Shown in pieces: positions 8,884-17,115 of a DNA stretch of 40,548 nucleotides. Every line of letters begins with the position of its first letter. Positions within the stretch are counted from its first letter, which is position 1. Position numbers and translations under genes: made by a program. Source of the DNA: a virus; the IMG/VR virus record IMGVR_UViG_3300010412_000033, positions 1 to 40,548 of that record. One strand, given 5' to 3'. Below the pieces are notes generated by a model, which was given only the letters and a program-made list of their open reading frames with translations, was not told the origin of the DNA and did not search any database.

Positions 8884-10580
8884 CAGCTACCCTCGTAAAG
8901 TGGCCCATCGTAGGCTGTTTGTTCTGTTGGGGCTATACCCTGGCCACGATAGTACATCATAAAATAACCGGCAATAGTCTCGGCTGCTTCTTTGTCAATA
9001 TCGCCGTTGGTAACCGCCTTACGCAACCACTGTACAAATCGATCCTGCTGCTGGCGATTAAAGCTAGTTACCTCGCCAGCCTCAGTGGTCATGAACTGGC
9101 GCACTTGTGGGAATTCCTGATAGAATGCCTGGTTTATGCCATCTTCCATCTTAGCAGGATCAAAGAAGTCCCTATTATTCCTGAAAAATTCGTTAGGATC
9201 AGCGTCAATACCGTACTGATTCATGTAATTGTCAAGCGCCCGTTTAAAGGCGATGGCAGAGTCAATCTGGGCCTGATTCCCGGACAACCCGCCAGTAAGT
9301 GGGTCATTAGCCTTGGTATGAATCCGAATCTGCTCCCAAACGTCATTGTAATCGGAAGTCTCGGTGTACCGTTTGACTGTATCGTCAATGTCCTTCATCA
9401 ACTTGAAGGCATCCTCACCGGATATGGTAGGCCCAGAGGGTAAAGGTTCGCCTGTAACATCAAGACCCATAGCGCTCATTCGAATTGTCCGCTTCATCAG
9501 GTCCGCTTTCTGCTTAACCGTCAGGCCAGTTCCAGCAACATACGGTAATCCTAACATCTGCCTACGCCAATGGCTGAGGACAAACGGGTCAGTGGCCTTG
9601 GCCGTACCACTACCGGCATCTAGCGCGTTGTACAGAGTTCGGGCAACCTCCTGGCTGATCTTATCCTTAGACAGGTAATCAGATACCATCCCCTTAGTTA
9701 GATCACCATTGATCATCAGGACTGTCAAGTCCTCCTCATTCTGTACTTTGGCTTCGTTTTCTTGCTTCTGGAAATCAATCCTTCTCTTATCAGCTTCTAC
9801 CGATAGGGAATTACGGGCATCGGCTGACAGTCTATTCTGGCCTTCCCATACCTCGGATTCAATCTGGTCAATCTCATCGACGCTAGCAGCGCCCTTAAGT
9901 CTGTTAGTGGCATCGATGTAGTCAATCTTGGACCCAATCTGCTGACGCTTCTGCTCAATCAGTTGTGGATTAACCCCCAACAGCGATTGACGGGCCAGGA
10001 TTTCATAGGCTTGCTCTTCCCTTTGCCTACTTGGTCCGCCACTGGATATAATTTCGTCAATAGATACCTGGGCAACGGCCCAATTATGCGCTTTCTTGCG
10101 TTCAGCCGCCTTACCACTAATAGCCAGAGTTCCAGGAACAACGTATCGCTCCTGCATTTCATTGACGAATTTATTACGGGCTTCTCTACTTCTGATCCCA
10201 GCAGCATGCCGATCAATGATAGCCTGACTTTGCATTTCCCACATCTGGTTAGCAACGTCATGGGTAAATACCGTTGGCAGTTCAACCTCGATTTCTTCCC
10301 CAGCTTCATCCTGTACAACCTTGATATTGTTGTACTCAATTCCCTCAGGGACCTCCTCAACTGGTAGGGTATTGTTGTCTTCCAGCTTGGCCCGAAGTCT
10401 AGCTAATTCCTTGGCAGCTTCACCGGAAGCTGTCGAAATATCGGTGTCGGCATCCAGTAGTCCTACAACAGACGAAGCGAGTCCCGCAAAGGCATCGCCA
10501 ACTTGAGTGTAGTCCAATTTTGGCAAATTCCTGGCATGGTATCTACCAGTTGTGGGTATATTTAGTCCAGGTAATTTCAT
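8883..10580 (-). CDS. Internal virion protein, T7 gp15-like
   Basis: A 565-aa, largely helical, charged protein without membrane segments, located between a small gp14-like gene and the very large gp16-like gene. Size and order match T7 gp15, a core protein ejected into the periplasm with DNA. It begins MKLPGLNIPTTGRYHARNLP, a short Pro/Gly-rich head, followed by long helices. The start codon overlaps the stop of the upstream gene by four bases (ATGA). Direct sequence similarity to T7 gp15 is not visible by eye, so the call depends on context. Confidence 0.7.
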   Translation of the reverse strand: MKLPGLNIPTTGRYHARNLPKLDYTQVGDAFAGLASSVVGLLDADTDISTASGEAAKELARLRAKLEDNNTLPVEEVPEGIEYNNIKVVQDEAGEEIEVELPTVFTHDVANQMWEMQSQAIIDRHAAGIRSREARNKFVNEMQERYVVPGTLAISGKAAERKKAHNWAVAQVSIDEIISSGGPSRQREEQAYEILARQSLLGVNPQLIEQKRQQIGSKIDYIDATNRLKGAASVDEIDQIESEVWEGQNRLSADARNSLSVEADKRRIDFQKQENEAKVQNEEDLTVLMINGDLTKGMVSDYLSKDKISQEVARTLYNALDAGSGTAKATDPFVLSHWRRQMLGLPYVAGTGLTVKQKADLMKRTIRMSAMGLDVTGEPLPSGPTISGEDAFKLMKDIDDTVKRYTETSDYNDVWEQIRIHTKANDPLTGGLSGNQAQIDSAIAFKRALDNYMNQYGIDADPNEFFRNNRDFFDPAKMEDGINQAFYQEFPQVRQFMTTEAGEVTSFNRQQQDRFVQWLRKAVTNGDIDKEAAETIAGYFMMYYRGQGIAPTEQTAYDGPLYEGS

Positions 10581-10963
10581 TTACCCATTCCCATTATGCT
10601 CATACCACTAGACAATGCATCCATGATACCAGCTTGTTTCCTCAGTGATGCTCCTTCGTACCCAAGTCTCCTGGCTTCCTCGGCATATGCCTTCATGAAT
10701 TCAATTTCTTTCTTAAATTGGTAATCCATCGTATCCAGGTATCCTTGAGCCGAAGACCCACCCGAGTGCAGGACCCCGGAAGCTTCACTGTATGCCTTAG
10801 CCGTACCACGAATCTGGTGCTGCTCAAACTGCCTACGGCGAATATCCTCAAGATTGCTCTTATACTCAAGATTTGCGATGTCCTTTTCGTGGGCAGATTG
10901 CTGACCAACGCCGAACAGTTTAACACCAGTGGTAAATAAGCCTAAAGCCAAAGCCGCTGACAT
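10577..10963 (-). CDS. Small internal virion protein, T7 gp14-like
   Basis: A 128-aa protein. It opens with a hydrophobic Ala/Gly/Leu segment (ALALGLFTTGVKLFGVG), continues with a long charged helix (NLEYKSNLEDIRRRQFEQ), and ends in a Gly/Met-rich tail (SGMSIMGMGK). This is the usual plan of the smallest ejection protein of T7-like phages, which inserts in the outer membrane. It follows tail tubular protein A by a few bases and is coupled to the next core gene. Confidence 0.7.
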   Translation of the reverse strand: MSAALALGLFTTGVKLFGVGQQSAHEKDIANLEYKSNLEDIRRRQFEQHQIRGTAKAYSEASGVLHSGGSSAQGYLDTMDYQFKKEIEFMKAYAEEARRLGYEGASLRKQAGIMDALSSGMSIMGMGK

Positions 10964-10967
10964 AATT

Positions 10968-11561
10968 CTACCTCTTCCTAGCGCCGGTTAGGTTGCTACT
11001 TCTCAGAACCTCGGTCCTGCCTTGACTGCCATCGGTGTAGGCGGCATCCGCTAACTTGGCAACGTATCTCTCTTCCATCTTTTCCTCCATCCGAATGCTC
11101 TCGGTGAAGGTAATTGCGGTATCTGCAGCTAATCTTGCGGCTAGTGCATGGACAAAACCGGGACTGAACCTATTGGGGTCAGTGACCCTTACTATGAACA
11201 CAGCCCACAAAGTGCTTTCGGGGCTAATGATGTAATTGCCTTCCCTAACCCACTCAGCGTTGCTGAACTTGTTGGACTGAGAAGTATTGGTAGCCTTAAA
11301 TACCCTGTGTACCCGTAGTACATTACCAGGTATCAGAAATTGGTTGCCTGACCCAAAAGCAGGGGCAGTAGATACTGGGGCTAACACCTTTCTTTCTGTG
11401 GCAAAGGTCCAGGCGGCATCCGCCAAGGTTTTATCCCTAGACAACTCATAGTTATCATTCATGACAATCGCTTCGTTTTGATTGTCTTGTAGGGAATTTA
11501 TCCTCTTTTGCCCCATCCAAGAAAGGGCAAGATTACAAATTTGTACCGGTGTAGCGGACAT
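10968..11561 (-). CDS. Tail tubular protein A (gp11-like adaptor)
   Basis: A 197-aa protein of the T7 gp11 family, which forms the ring between portal and nozzle. The N-terminus VQICNLALSWMGQKRINSL and the later TLADAAWTFATERK are typical of the family. The LAARLAADTAITFTES helix and the basic C-terminal tail also fit. I place the start at the ATG at 11561, one base inside the stop of the upstream gene (TGATG). An in-frame TTG just before it is possible but unnecessary. Confidence 0.88.
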   Translation of the reverse strand: MSATPVQICNLALSWMGQKRINSLQDNQNEAIVMNDNYELSRDKTLADAAWTFATERKVLAPVSTAPAFGSGNQFLIPGNVLRVHRVFKATNTSQSNKFSNAEWVREGNYIISPESTLWAVFIVRVTDPNRFSPGFVHALAARLAADTAITFTESIRMEEKMEERYVAKLADAAYTDGSQGRTEVLRSSNLTGARKR

Positions 11562-14017
11562 CAAATTTCTCCACTGGTGACCTTGCCGAAGATCGCATCG
11601 ATTTCGGTGATCAAAGGTCTATCCTGGGTAACTTCTATATCACCCTTACCTGTTCCTAGTTCTGAGTATTCTACGTCGCCGGTAACAATTGGCTCACCAG
11701 TACCCATTACAGTAGATGGGGTTCTATCCTTAGGATATTCACCCTCGACCAGAGGTACGGCAGAATCACTTAGCCTCAAAACAACCTTATTCCAGCGAAT
11801 CTTGGATACCTGAGACGTGCCCCTATTGGACACACCCTCTCTTGGCAGCAATTTGATCTGGTTCTCGTAAAAGTGGCCAATAAAGGCTACACAAGCTTCC
11901 TGCAAAGCCCATTCCTGTAATTGACTGGATACACCCGCTACAACGGACAATGGGGGGTGTACCGTAAAACTACGTTCAGCTGTGGCCGGGTCATCCCTCA
12001 TTATGATACAATCTACGGTCTGGTCATTAAAAATGTCCAAATCGGAAATCACATTGGTTAAGGGATCGATTACCCTGGCCACATGGGTATCCAAGGCATG
12101 GAACTGATACTTTCTATTCTCAAATGATAACAGCTCATGCTGCGGGTAATCGGTATTGGCAAACCCTACTCGATTGACCACCATCCACAGCTTATCGCCT
12201 TCGGATGTGTTAATCTTGGTTATGTCTATGATTCTGTTCGATGCCTGGGTTGGACTATCATTGTACGCAGTCTCATACTTCCACCAGCCGATCACGTCTT
12301 CCTCATAAAAGTAAGTGGCCATGGCCATCGTACCATCGTCCAAGAGGAAACATGCTTGTCGAGCGGGTTCATTCAGGTAGACCATTCTAGCAACAGCCGT
12401 ACCAAACAATTCCTCCGCCAGTAGCGAAATCTCATTGCCATCCCACCCGTTAACTTCGTCACCCTTATCCTTGAAGGTGCGCACTACTCGTTTACTGTTG
12501 GAAGTGAATATCATGTCACGACCAACAATCATAGGCTGGACACAGTTTGAACCCCAATCAGTTTGTTTGGGGAATGTGAAATCATCATAGGCTATTACGC
12601 CAGTATACGATTCACCAATAACCTCGGATATATCGGTGTTGATAACCAAGGCCTTTCTACTGGTTAGGGTTTTAATCCTACCAGCCGTAGACAATGGGAA
12701 TAAGTACGGAGCATCCTTGGCCGTAGGACTCACATTGTTGAAATTTTCATAGTTCCCCGACTCCGAACCCCATATGGTTCCAGGGTCAACTGGGGAGCCA
12801 CCCATTACCAACCTTCCCTCGTGGAAACACCCACACGCCGGGTAATTACCAACGCCCCAGTTGTTAGGAGTGGGACCGGCAAAGATGTTGGGATCGGTTA
12901 TCGCTGACAACGCCTGAAAAGTCCATTCGCCATTGTTGTACCGTAGCCTGTGCGGTTCTACCTCAGGGTGGAAGAAATAAGCTACCTGTTCGCCCGGGTC
13001 CATACAATACTGGAGACATTCCATTTGCGCAGCGGTATAGGGTGATGTGAAAGTAACCCCCGTACCTGAACCACCGGACAATGGCGCTACCCAGTACATT
13101 TTGGCCACAGAAGCGGCCATACTGTAACCAGAATCGCCCCAGCCGCTATTAAAATGGGGTATAGGATCACCAGCGCCGGTCCAAACGATACCCACACTAA
13201 AATACAGGGTATTATTGCCAACACCCGGTGTAAAATTCAGTACAACGTCTTGAGGTTGCCATGCATTGCCCAGGGTGATGTCAGTCGTATAAACATCATT
13301 TCCACCCTTGGTAGTGCCAACAGACACACGGATAAACGGATCTGGTTGACTGCCACCGATCTGGAACGGGACAAACAGGGGTGTTACTGTCATCCCGATT
13401 TCATTGAGTTCTAATTCAGAACCCGCTGGCAGAATAATTGGGTGTGATGCGGCTGTCTCAAGGGCAGCGCCATGGAATCCTTGACTGACACCATTAATCT
13501 CAGCCGATAAGATTGCACCCCGGCTGAAACCAAGGTGAATGCCAAGGCTCGAGCCAACACCATAATCGAACCCGTATCTCTTAAACCGGCCCGGGTCAGT
13601 ACCGTAGATGTACTTGTCTAAATCCGGATCCCAATACTCAGTCATACCCAAGTACAGGAGCCATACCAAATTTAGCAAGTTATCAGTGACACCACCAATT
13701 ACGGTTTCGCCTTCCGCGCCGAGAACCTTAATGGTATCAGCGCCCACCTCAATGACGTTATCCGCGTCTACACCACGTTGGAATGTAAATACACGAACGC
13801 CAGCGGCTCCAGCTTCCCCGGCCACCCAATTAGCTGCGTCCACATTGCTAATGAATTCAGAACCTGGCCGAAGACGAATTGGCCCTTGAACAAGGGGATG
13901 CCAATTCGTGCATTCGGAGAGGCCCTGCTTGTATACATCGCTTGAAACTCTACCCCTAACCCTCTTGCCTAAGTATCCGGCGTTAAAGGATTCCTGGATA
14001 GGAGATAAACGGGGCAT
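11561..14017 (-). CDS. Tail tubular protein B (gp12-like nozzle)
   Basis: An 818-aa protein that matches the size and position of the T7 gp12 nozzle. The start, SPIQESFNAGYLGKRVRGR, followed by YKQGLSECTNWHPLVQGPIRLRPGSEF, is the classic opening of this family (the chain lists the tail tube, then 'GP..RRPG..F'). Mid-protein phrases such as YPACGCFHEGRLVMGGSP and IWGSESGNYENFN are also characteristic of the propeller of gp12. It lies directly before tail tubular A and after a small helical protein. Confidence 0.9.
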   Translation of the reverse strand: MPRLSPIQESFNAGYLGKRVRGRVSSDVYKQGLSECTNWHPLVQGPIRLRPGSEFISNVDAANWVAGEAGAAGVRVFTFQRGVDADNVIEVGADTIKVLGAEGETVIGGVTDNLLNLVWLLYLGMTEYWDPDLDKYIYGTDPGRFKRYGFDYGVGSSLGIHLGFSRGAILSAEINGVSQGFHGAALETAASHPIILPAGSELELNEIGMTVTPLFVPFQIGGSQPDPFIRVSVGTTKGGNDVYTTDITLGNAWQPQDVVLNFTPGVGNNTLYFSVGIVWTGAGDPIPHFNSGWGDSGYSMAASVAKMYWVAPLSGGSGTGVTFTSPYTAAQMECLQYCMDPGEQVAYFFHPEVEPHRLRYNNGEWTFQALSAITDPNIFAGPTPNNWGVGNYPACGCFHEGRLVMGGSPVDPGTIWGSESGNYENFNNVSPTAKDAPYLFPLSTAGRIKTLTSRKALVINTDISEVIGESYTGVIAYDDFTFPKQTDWGSNCVQPMIVGRDMIFTSNSKRVVRTFKDKGDEVNGWDGNEISLLAEELFGTAVARMVYLNEPARQACFLLDDGTMAMATYFYEEDVIGWWKYETAYNDSPTQASNRIIDITKINTSEGDKLWMVVNRVGFANTDYPQHELLSFENRKYQFHALDTHVARVIDPLTNVISDLDIFNDQTVDCIIMRDDPATAERSFTVHPPLSVVAGVSSQLQEWALQEACVAFIGHFYENQIKLLPREGVSNRGTSQVSKIRWNKVVLRLSDSAVPLVEGEYPKDRTPSTVMGTGEPIVTGDVEYSELGTGKGDIEVTQDRPLITEIDAIFGKVTSGEI

Positions 14018-14019
14018 TG

Positions 14020-14274
14020 CTAATCCTCGTCGTCGTCTTCCTCGACTTCTTCAAGTTTGGCTTTCAACCTGGCATTTTCTTCCGCGATCCTAGCAACTGC
14101 AGGATTGTCTTCCATCGCCAAGTTTCTTTCCTCACGTCCCTCAAGATGTGCGACAATCCTTTCAAGGGATTGGGGTTCCATTCGCAGCTGCCTAGCAATT
14201 ACGTGCTGGGGCACTCCTTCTTTTAGCCACCGCTTAATCTGGCTATGCTGTCTTGCGTTTGCTCCGACTCTCAT
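14020..14274 (-). CDS. Small HTH-like, acid-tailed protein
   Basis: An 84-aa protein. Residues of about 10-42 (QIKRWLKEGVPQHVIARQLRMEPQSLERIV) read as a helix-turn-helix of the resolvase/transposase type. The second half is a helix with regular Leu/Ala, ending in a run of Glu and Asp. The function is unknown. In the head-tail operon it could be a regulator of late genes or a structural adaptor that simply uses the fold. It sits two bases upstream of tail tubular B. The acidic tail could keep it from binding DNA freely. Confidence 0.6.
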   Translation of the reverse strand: MRVGANARQHSQIKRWLKEGVPQHVIARQLRMEPQSLERIVAHLEGREERNLAMEDNPAVARIAEENARLKAKLEEVEEDDDED

Positions 14275-14289
14275 GGAGTTCTCCTTATT

Positions 14290-14730
14290 TTAGCCGTCTG
14301 ACAGAGCTTCCCTGATGAAGTCTCTAATCGAATCGACAGCGTTACCATAATTCAGGGATGATCCGGCATCTGCGAAACCGTTATACGTAATGGCTACAGA
14401 ATCCTCGGTAAAAGTGTCATCAGCAATCGCAGCAATACTACCTACGACCACTGATCCCTTAACATCGGGAGTGGCCAGCAAATACCCGTAATCAGTAGCC
14501 AATGCGCCATCCGGCCATTGGGCTTCACGAAGTACGTCGGAAATTTGCTGAATAGCGATGTCCAGTTCTTTACGCTTGATATCGGTGAAGAGGTTGTCAC
14601 CGACTGTGACAATTAACTCACCGGCAGCTGCCGCAAATCCTGAACCAATACCCGTAAGGGCTTTAGCAGCCTGGGTAATATTGGGATGCCCATTAGCGTC
14701 ATTGTTACTTGCTGTGAATTGCTGTCCCAC
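14290..14730 (-). CDS. Head-associated protein of unknown function
   Basis: A 146-aa protein starting at GTG (14730) with a good AGGAG eight bases upstream. It is Ala/Gly/Asp-rich, mixed strand and helix, with no membrane segment. Its place directly after the major capsid gene and the capsid terminator, and before the tail genes, suggests a head completion or decoration role. I do not recognise the family. The shine-dalgarno lies immediately beyond the terminator, so readthrough from the capsid transcript must supply it unless an unseen promoter exists. Confidence 0.6.
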   Translation of the reverse strand: MGQQFTASNNDANGHPNITQAAKALTGIGSGFAAAAGELIVTVGDNLFTDIKRKELDIAIQQISDVLREAQWPDGALATDYGYLLATPDVKGSVVVGSIAAIADDTFTEDSVAITYNGFADAGSSLNYGNAVDSIRDFIREALSDG

Positions 14731-14744
14731 GTATTTTCTCCTGT

Positions 14745-14772
14745 AAAAAAGGGGTCCCGATACCGGGACCCC
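14745..14772 (-). terminator. Rho-independent terminator after the major capsid gene
   Basis: On the minus strand a perfect 9-bp stem GGGGTCCCG / CGGGACCCC with a GTAT loop is followed by six T. It starts 26 bases past the capsid stop. The stem is identical to the terminator at 28992 on the other strand, with only the loop different. Downstream late genes must be reached by partial readthrough, which would give the high capsid-to-tail ratio a virion needs. Confidence 0.9.
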
Positions 14773-14798
14773 AACTCACACTTCGCCAGAAGTACGGG

Positions 14799-15683
14799 TT
14801 AAAGCGTATCGGCAAGCTGAACCTGGACGATGTGCTCATCCTCAACACGAACTGCACCGATCGTCATGAACGAGTAAATCCGCCATGCGAAACTGATCGA
14901 CGGGTCCTCGGCAATGCGCGACGTGATATCGCGGTCAACCATGAGGCCCAGGGCCTTCTTGGTCATTGCGAAGCAGTCGATATCCGTACCCGGAGCGGTC
15001 GGGTGATTGAGTCGCGTAGAGACGATCCAATCGAAGCCCATCCAGCCCTGTACATAACCGCGAGACTGCAACGGACGAAGCGCGTTATAATCGGCACTGG
15101 TGGCTTCCGTCAGCTGCAGGAGCTTACGGGCCTGTACCGGGCCAATAACGAAGCACTTCGGCTCATCGGGATCGATATCGTTATCGAAGAATTTCTCAAT
15201 TACCTGGGTAATGAGGTCGAAGTTCAGAGCGGTATTGTACACGTCAACCGTGACACCGAATACCTTCTGAGCGGCGGGGAATGCCTGGGCCGCGCCGTTG
15301 CCATCGAGTGCAGTACCGGTTGCAGCTGCGATGATTTCGTCGTCATAAGCTCGACGCATCGCGTTGCCCTGGGACTGTGCGATGTTCGAATTCGGGTCGA
15401 CGATCATCTGTACTACGTCTTCCTGCTCGGTCGAATCACCAACGTCATAAGTCGTCGGCACCGAGACTCGCCTTGACCACGGCCAATCCTGGACCGGCGT
15501 AGCTTGGAGGCGGGTTGACTTGACCTGGGCTTCTGCCGTACCGAGGCGTTCCCAGTTATGCTCTTCCGAATTGGTGCCACGTTCCATGACCCAACCCCGA
15601 AGACGAGAAGGTTTCTGCTGAGCAAGATGTCGTACAATGTTCTCATATGTACTGACAAATGCTTGATCTACTGTGTTTACCAT
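14799..15683 (-). CDS. Major capsid protein
   Basis: A 294-aa protein in the position of the major head protein, after scaffold and before the tail genes. It has the composition of a coat protein, with no Cys cluster or membrane segment. Features include FVSTYENIVRHLAQQKPSRL near the start, VPTTYDVGDSTEQEDVVQMI, and AMRRAYDDEIIAAATG in the middle. Capsid genes of related podoviruses show the same AYDDEIIAAATG-type phrase. It has its own strong promoter (15827-15855) about 140 bases upstream and a terminator downstream, as expected for the most abundant virion protein. The start ATG follows a GGAG at the right distance. Confidence 0.85.
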   Translation of the reverse strand: MVNTVDQAFVSTYENIVRHLAQQKPSRLRGWVMERGTNSEEHNWERLGTAEAQVKSTRLQATPVQDWPWSRRVSVPTTYDVGDSTEQEDVVQMIVDPNSNIAQSQGNAMRRAYDDEIIAAATGTALDGNGAAQAFPAAQKVFGVTVDVYNTALNFDLITQVIEKFFDNDIDPDEPKCFVIGPVQARKLLQLTEATSADYNALRPLQSRGYVQGWMGFDWIVSTRLNHPTAPGTDIDCFAMTKKALGLMVDRDITSRIAEDPSISFAWRIYSFMTIGAVRVEDEHIVQVQLADTL

Positions 15684-15826
15684 TATCGGCTCCTACACAA
15701 AGTTAAACGAAAGCTTTTGCGCTTGGAGCTACCCGGTAAACCGGACCCTCAGCTTACACCTTGCGTGGTGTCCACCGGGGGCTGCACAGGACCTTACGGC
15801 TACCCTATGCACGTCCCATTTTGAGA
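15684..15826 (-). other. Structured 5' leader of the capsid mRNA
   Basis: About 140 untranslated bases lie between the capsid promoter and its ATG. On the minus strand they hold the self-complementary GGTGGACACC and CCGGTTTACCGG, which could stabilise the message. I see no reading frame of note in it. Confidence 0.45.
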
Positions 15827-15855
15827 AGTATATCACACCTCGGGGTTTCTGTCAA
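15827..15855 (-). promoter_or_regulatory. Sigma70-type promoter for the capsid gene
   Basis: On the minus strand TTGACA (15850-15855) is followed by 17 bases and TATACT (15827-15832), preceded by TGTGA, an extended -10 arrangement. The spacer GAAACCCCGAGGTGTGA resembles the spacers of the early promoters. The promoter overlaps the 3' end of the preceding Cys-cluster gene. Confidence 0.85.
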
Positions 15856-16093
15856 CCCTTTCTAATGCTTCGAGGTACTTAGGCCAATTCGCCTCCTGAA
15901 GCTTGCACCATTTTTCCTGCTCTGATTCGGGCCTCTTCGGGTCAAGACGACAGAAATCGGGCCTATCTTCATATATGGCACAGGACATATCCTCCTGCAA
16001 ATGAATGCAGGCCCTGTCACCGCGATCTAAGTCTCGAGCGATAAGACCTACAAAGCGGCAACAGGCCCCGCACTTCCAACACTTAAAGGCCAC
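15833..16093 (-). CDS. YkgJ-type cysteine-cluster protein (metal binding)
   Basis: An 86-aa protein starting at GTG. It has the pattern of the YkgJ/UPF0153 family: CWKCGACC at residues 5-12, then C29, C38 and C48 with the typical YEDRPDFCR. In this family eight or so cysteines are thought to bind zinc or an iron-sulphur cluster; the reaction is not established. The gene overlaps the scaffold stop by 11 bases, and its 3' end contains the capsid promoter. A metal-cluster protein within a head operon is unusual. It may act on host metabolism during late infection rather than in the particle. Confidence 0.75.
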   Translation of the reverse strand: MAFKCWKCGACCRFVGLIARDLDRGDRACIHLQEDMSCAIYEDRPDFCRLDPKRPESEQEKWCKLQEANWPKYLEALERVDRNPEV

Positions 16094-16898
16094 CGGCCAG
16101 AGCAGCCTTATTCAGGTCCACGACCTTCTGGACATACTCTTTGTGTTGTGGATGAGAAGCATCCCAGTAAGGTCCAGTAGTATCATCAAGGATTTCCTGC
16201 GCCCTTGCACGTGCCTCTGCTGGAGCAAGCCTGGTAGTCGACTCGTCCTTATTGAAGTTGATTCCTTCGCTGCCCAACTGTTTGCCGATGTTATACAACC
16301 ATTTGATGGTATCAGCGGGAAGGACACCGGATGCGGCAAGCTCGAGCATTTCTTTTGGCGCTCCAGTGCCCTTCATTACTGAATCCACCAGCTCCAAATT
16401 GTCCTCATAAACTATGCCCCATTCCTGCTTGAGGGCACGTTTCCCTTCGGCAATTTCCGCTTTATCAGCGTCTTGCTTGTTGGTAAGGGACTGGTGTAAA
16501 GTACCTACAATGGTTTCATACTGCTTCTTTGTAAGACCCAACTGGTGAGCGGTCTTGGCAAAATCACCAAGTGTAGTCGGATCAACACCCTCCGGGTGCT
16601 TATAGCCTTCTGGGGCTTCCGGACGCCCCATCCGGTTATACAGTACCGACATTACCTCCTCATTATCAGGGTCAGGAGTTGGGATAAGAGTGGGAACCTT
16701 ATCCGTAAGCTTGGCGTGGAAATTCTTCCAAGCTTCTTCCCCGGCATCAGGGCCAGGAATTCTGATCGATTGGCCAATCATCTGCTGGCTATCGATAAAC
16801 TGCTGGGCAAGACTACCTACGTCCTTAACATCGGCCAGAGTCTTATTTCCCCGCAAATCTTCTGGGAGACTGTCCCTCCAATTACTATTCTCTTCCAT
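16083..16898 (-). CDS. Capsid scaffold (assembly) protein
   Basis: A 271-aa, acidic, helix-rich protein located between portal and capsid, the usual place of a scaffold. The phrase YNRMGRPEAPEGYKHPEG, followed by AHQLGLTKKQYETIVGTL, is common to scaffold-like proteins of many T7-type and related phages. Long helical segments fit the family. It overlaps the upstream 76-aa gene by 14 bases. Confidence 0.78.
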   Translation of the reverse strand: MEENSNWRDSLPEDLRGNKTLADVKDVGSLAQQFIDSQQMIGQSIRIPGPDAGEEAWKNFHAKLTDKVPTLIPTPDPDNEEVMSVLYNRMGRPEAPEGYKHPEGVDPTTLGDFAKTAHQLGLTKKQYETIVGTLHQSLTNKQDADKAEIAEGKRALKQEWGIVYEDNLELVDSVMKGTGAPKEMLELAASGVLPADTIKWLYNIGKQLGSEGINFNKDESTTRLAPAEARARAQEILDDTTGPYWDASHPQHKEYVQKVVDLNKAALAGGL

Positions 16899-17115
16899 CT
16901 TCCGCGTACCTCATTAGTTGTTTTATATATATGAACGCATCCCGACGACCAACGTTATACGCCGTATCATCCGACGTTTTTCCCTTGAGTACGTCGGGAT
17001 TCAGTTCCTTTTCAAGGTCTTCCAACACTTTCTTCCCACTTGGCGAAGTGAACGTAATAAGAAAGTGTCGGGCCTTCTGACTAAGCTGCTTCTCCAGCTG
17101 CTCCCTCTTCTCCAC
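16885..17115 (-). CDS. Bbp19-like small protein
   Basis: A 76-aa protein, GTG start, overlapping the portal gene end by 35 bases. The pattern FTSPSGKKVLEDLEKEL ... NVGRRDAFIYIKQLM resembles the Bbp19 family (pattern F.TP.G..VL.DL ... eG.R....I...l) found beside portal genes of podoviruses. The function of that family is unknown to me; a head assembly role is likely from its position. Confidence 0.65.
   Translation of the reverse strand: MEKREQLEKQLSQKARHFLITFTSPSGKKVLEDLEKELNPDVLKGKTSDDTAYNVGRRDAFIYIKQLMRYAEDGRE

Noticed and set aside
8540-9443. Plus-strand frames of 140 and 222 codons in the internal virion genes
   Set aside because: Antisense to coupled structural genes that form a full T7-like trio. 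No promoter or ribosome site.
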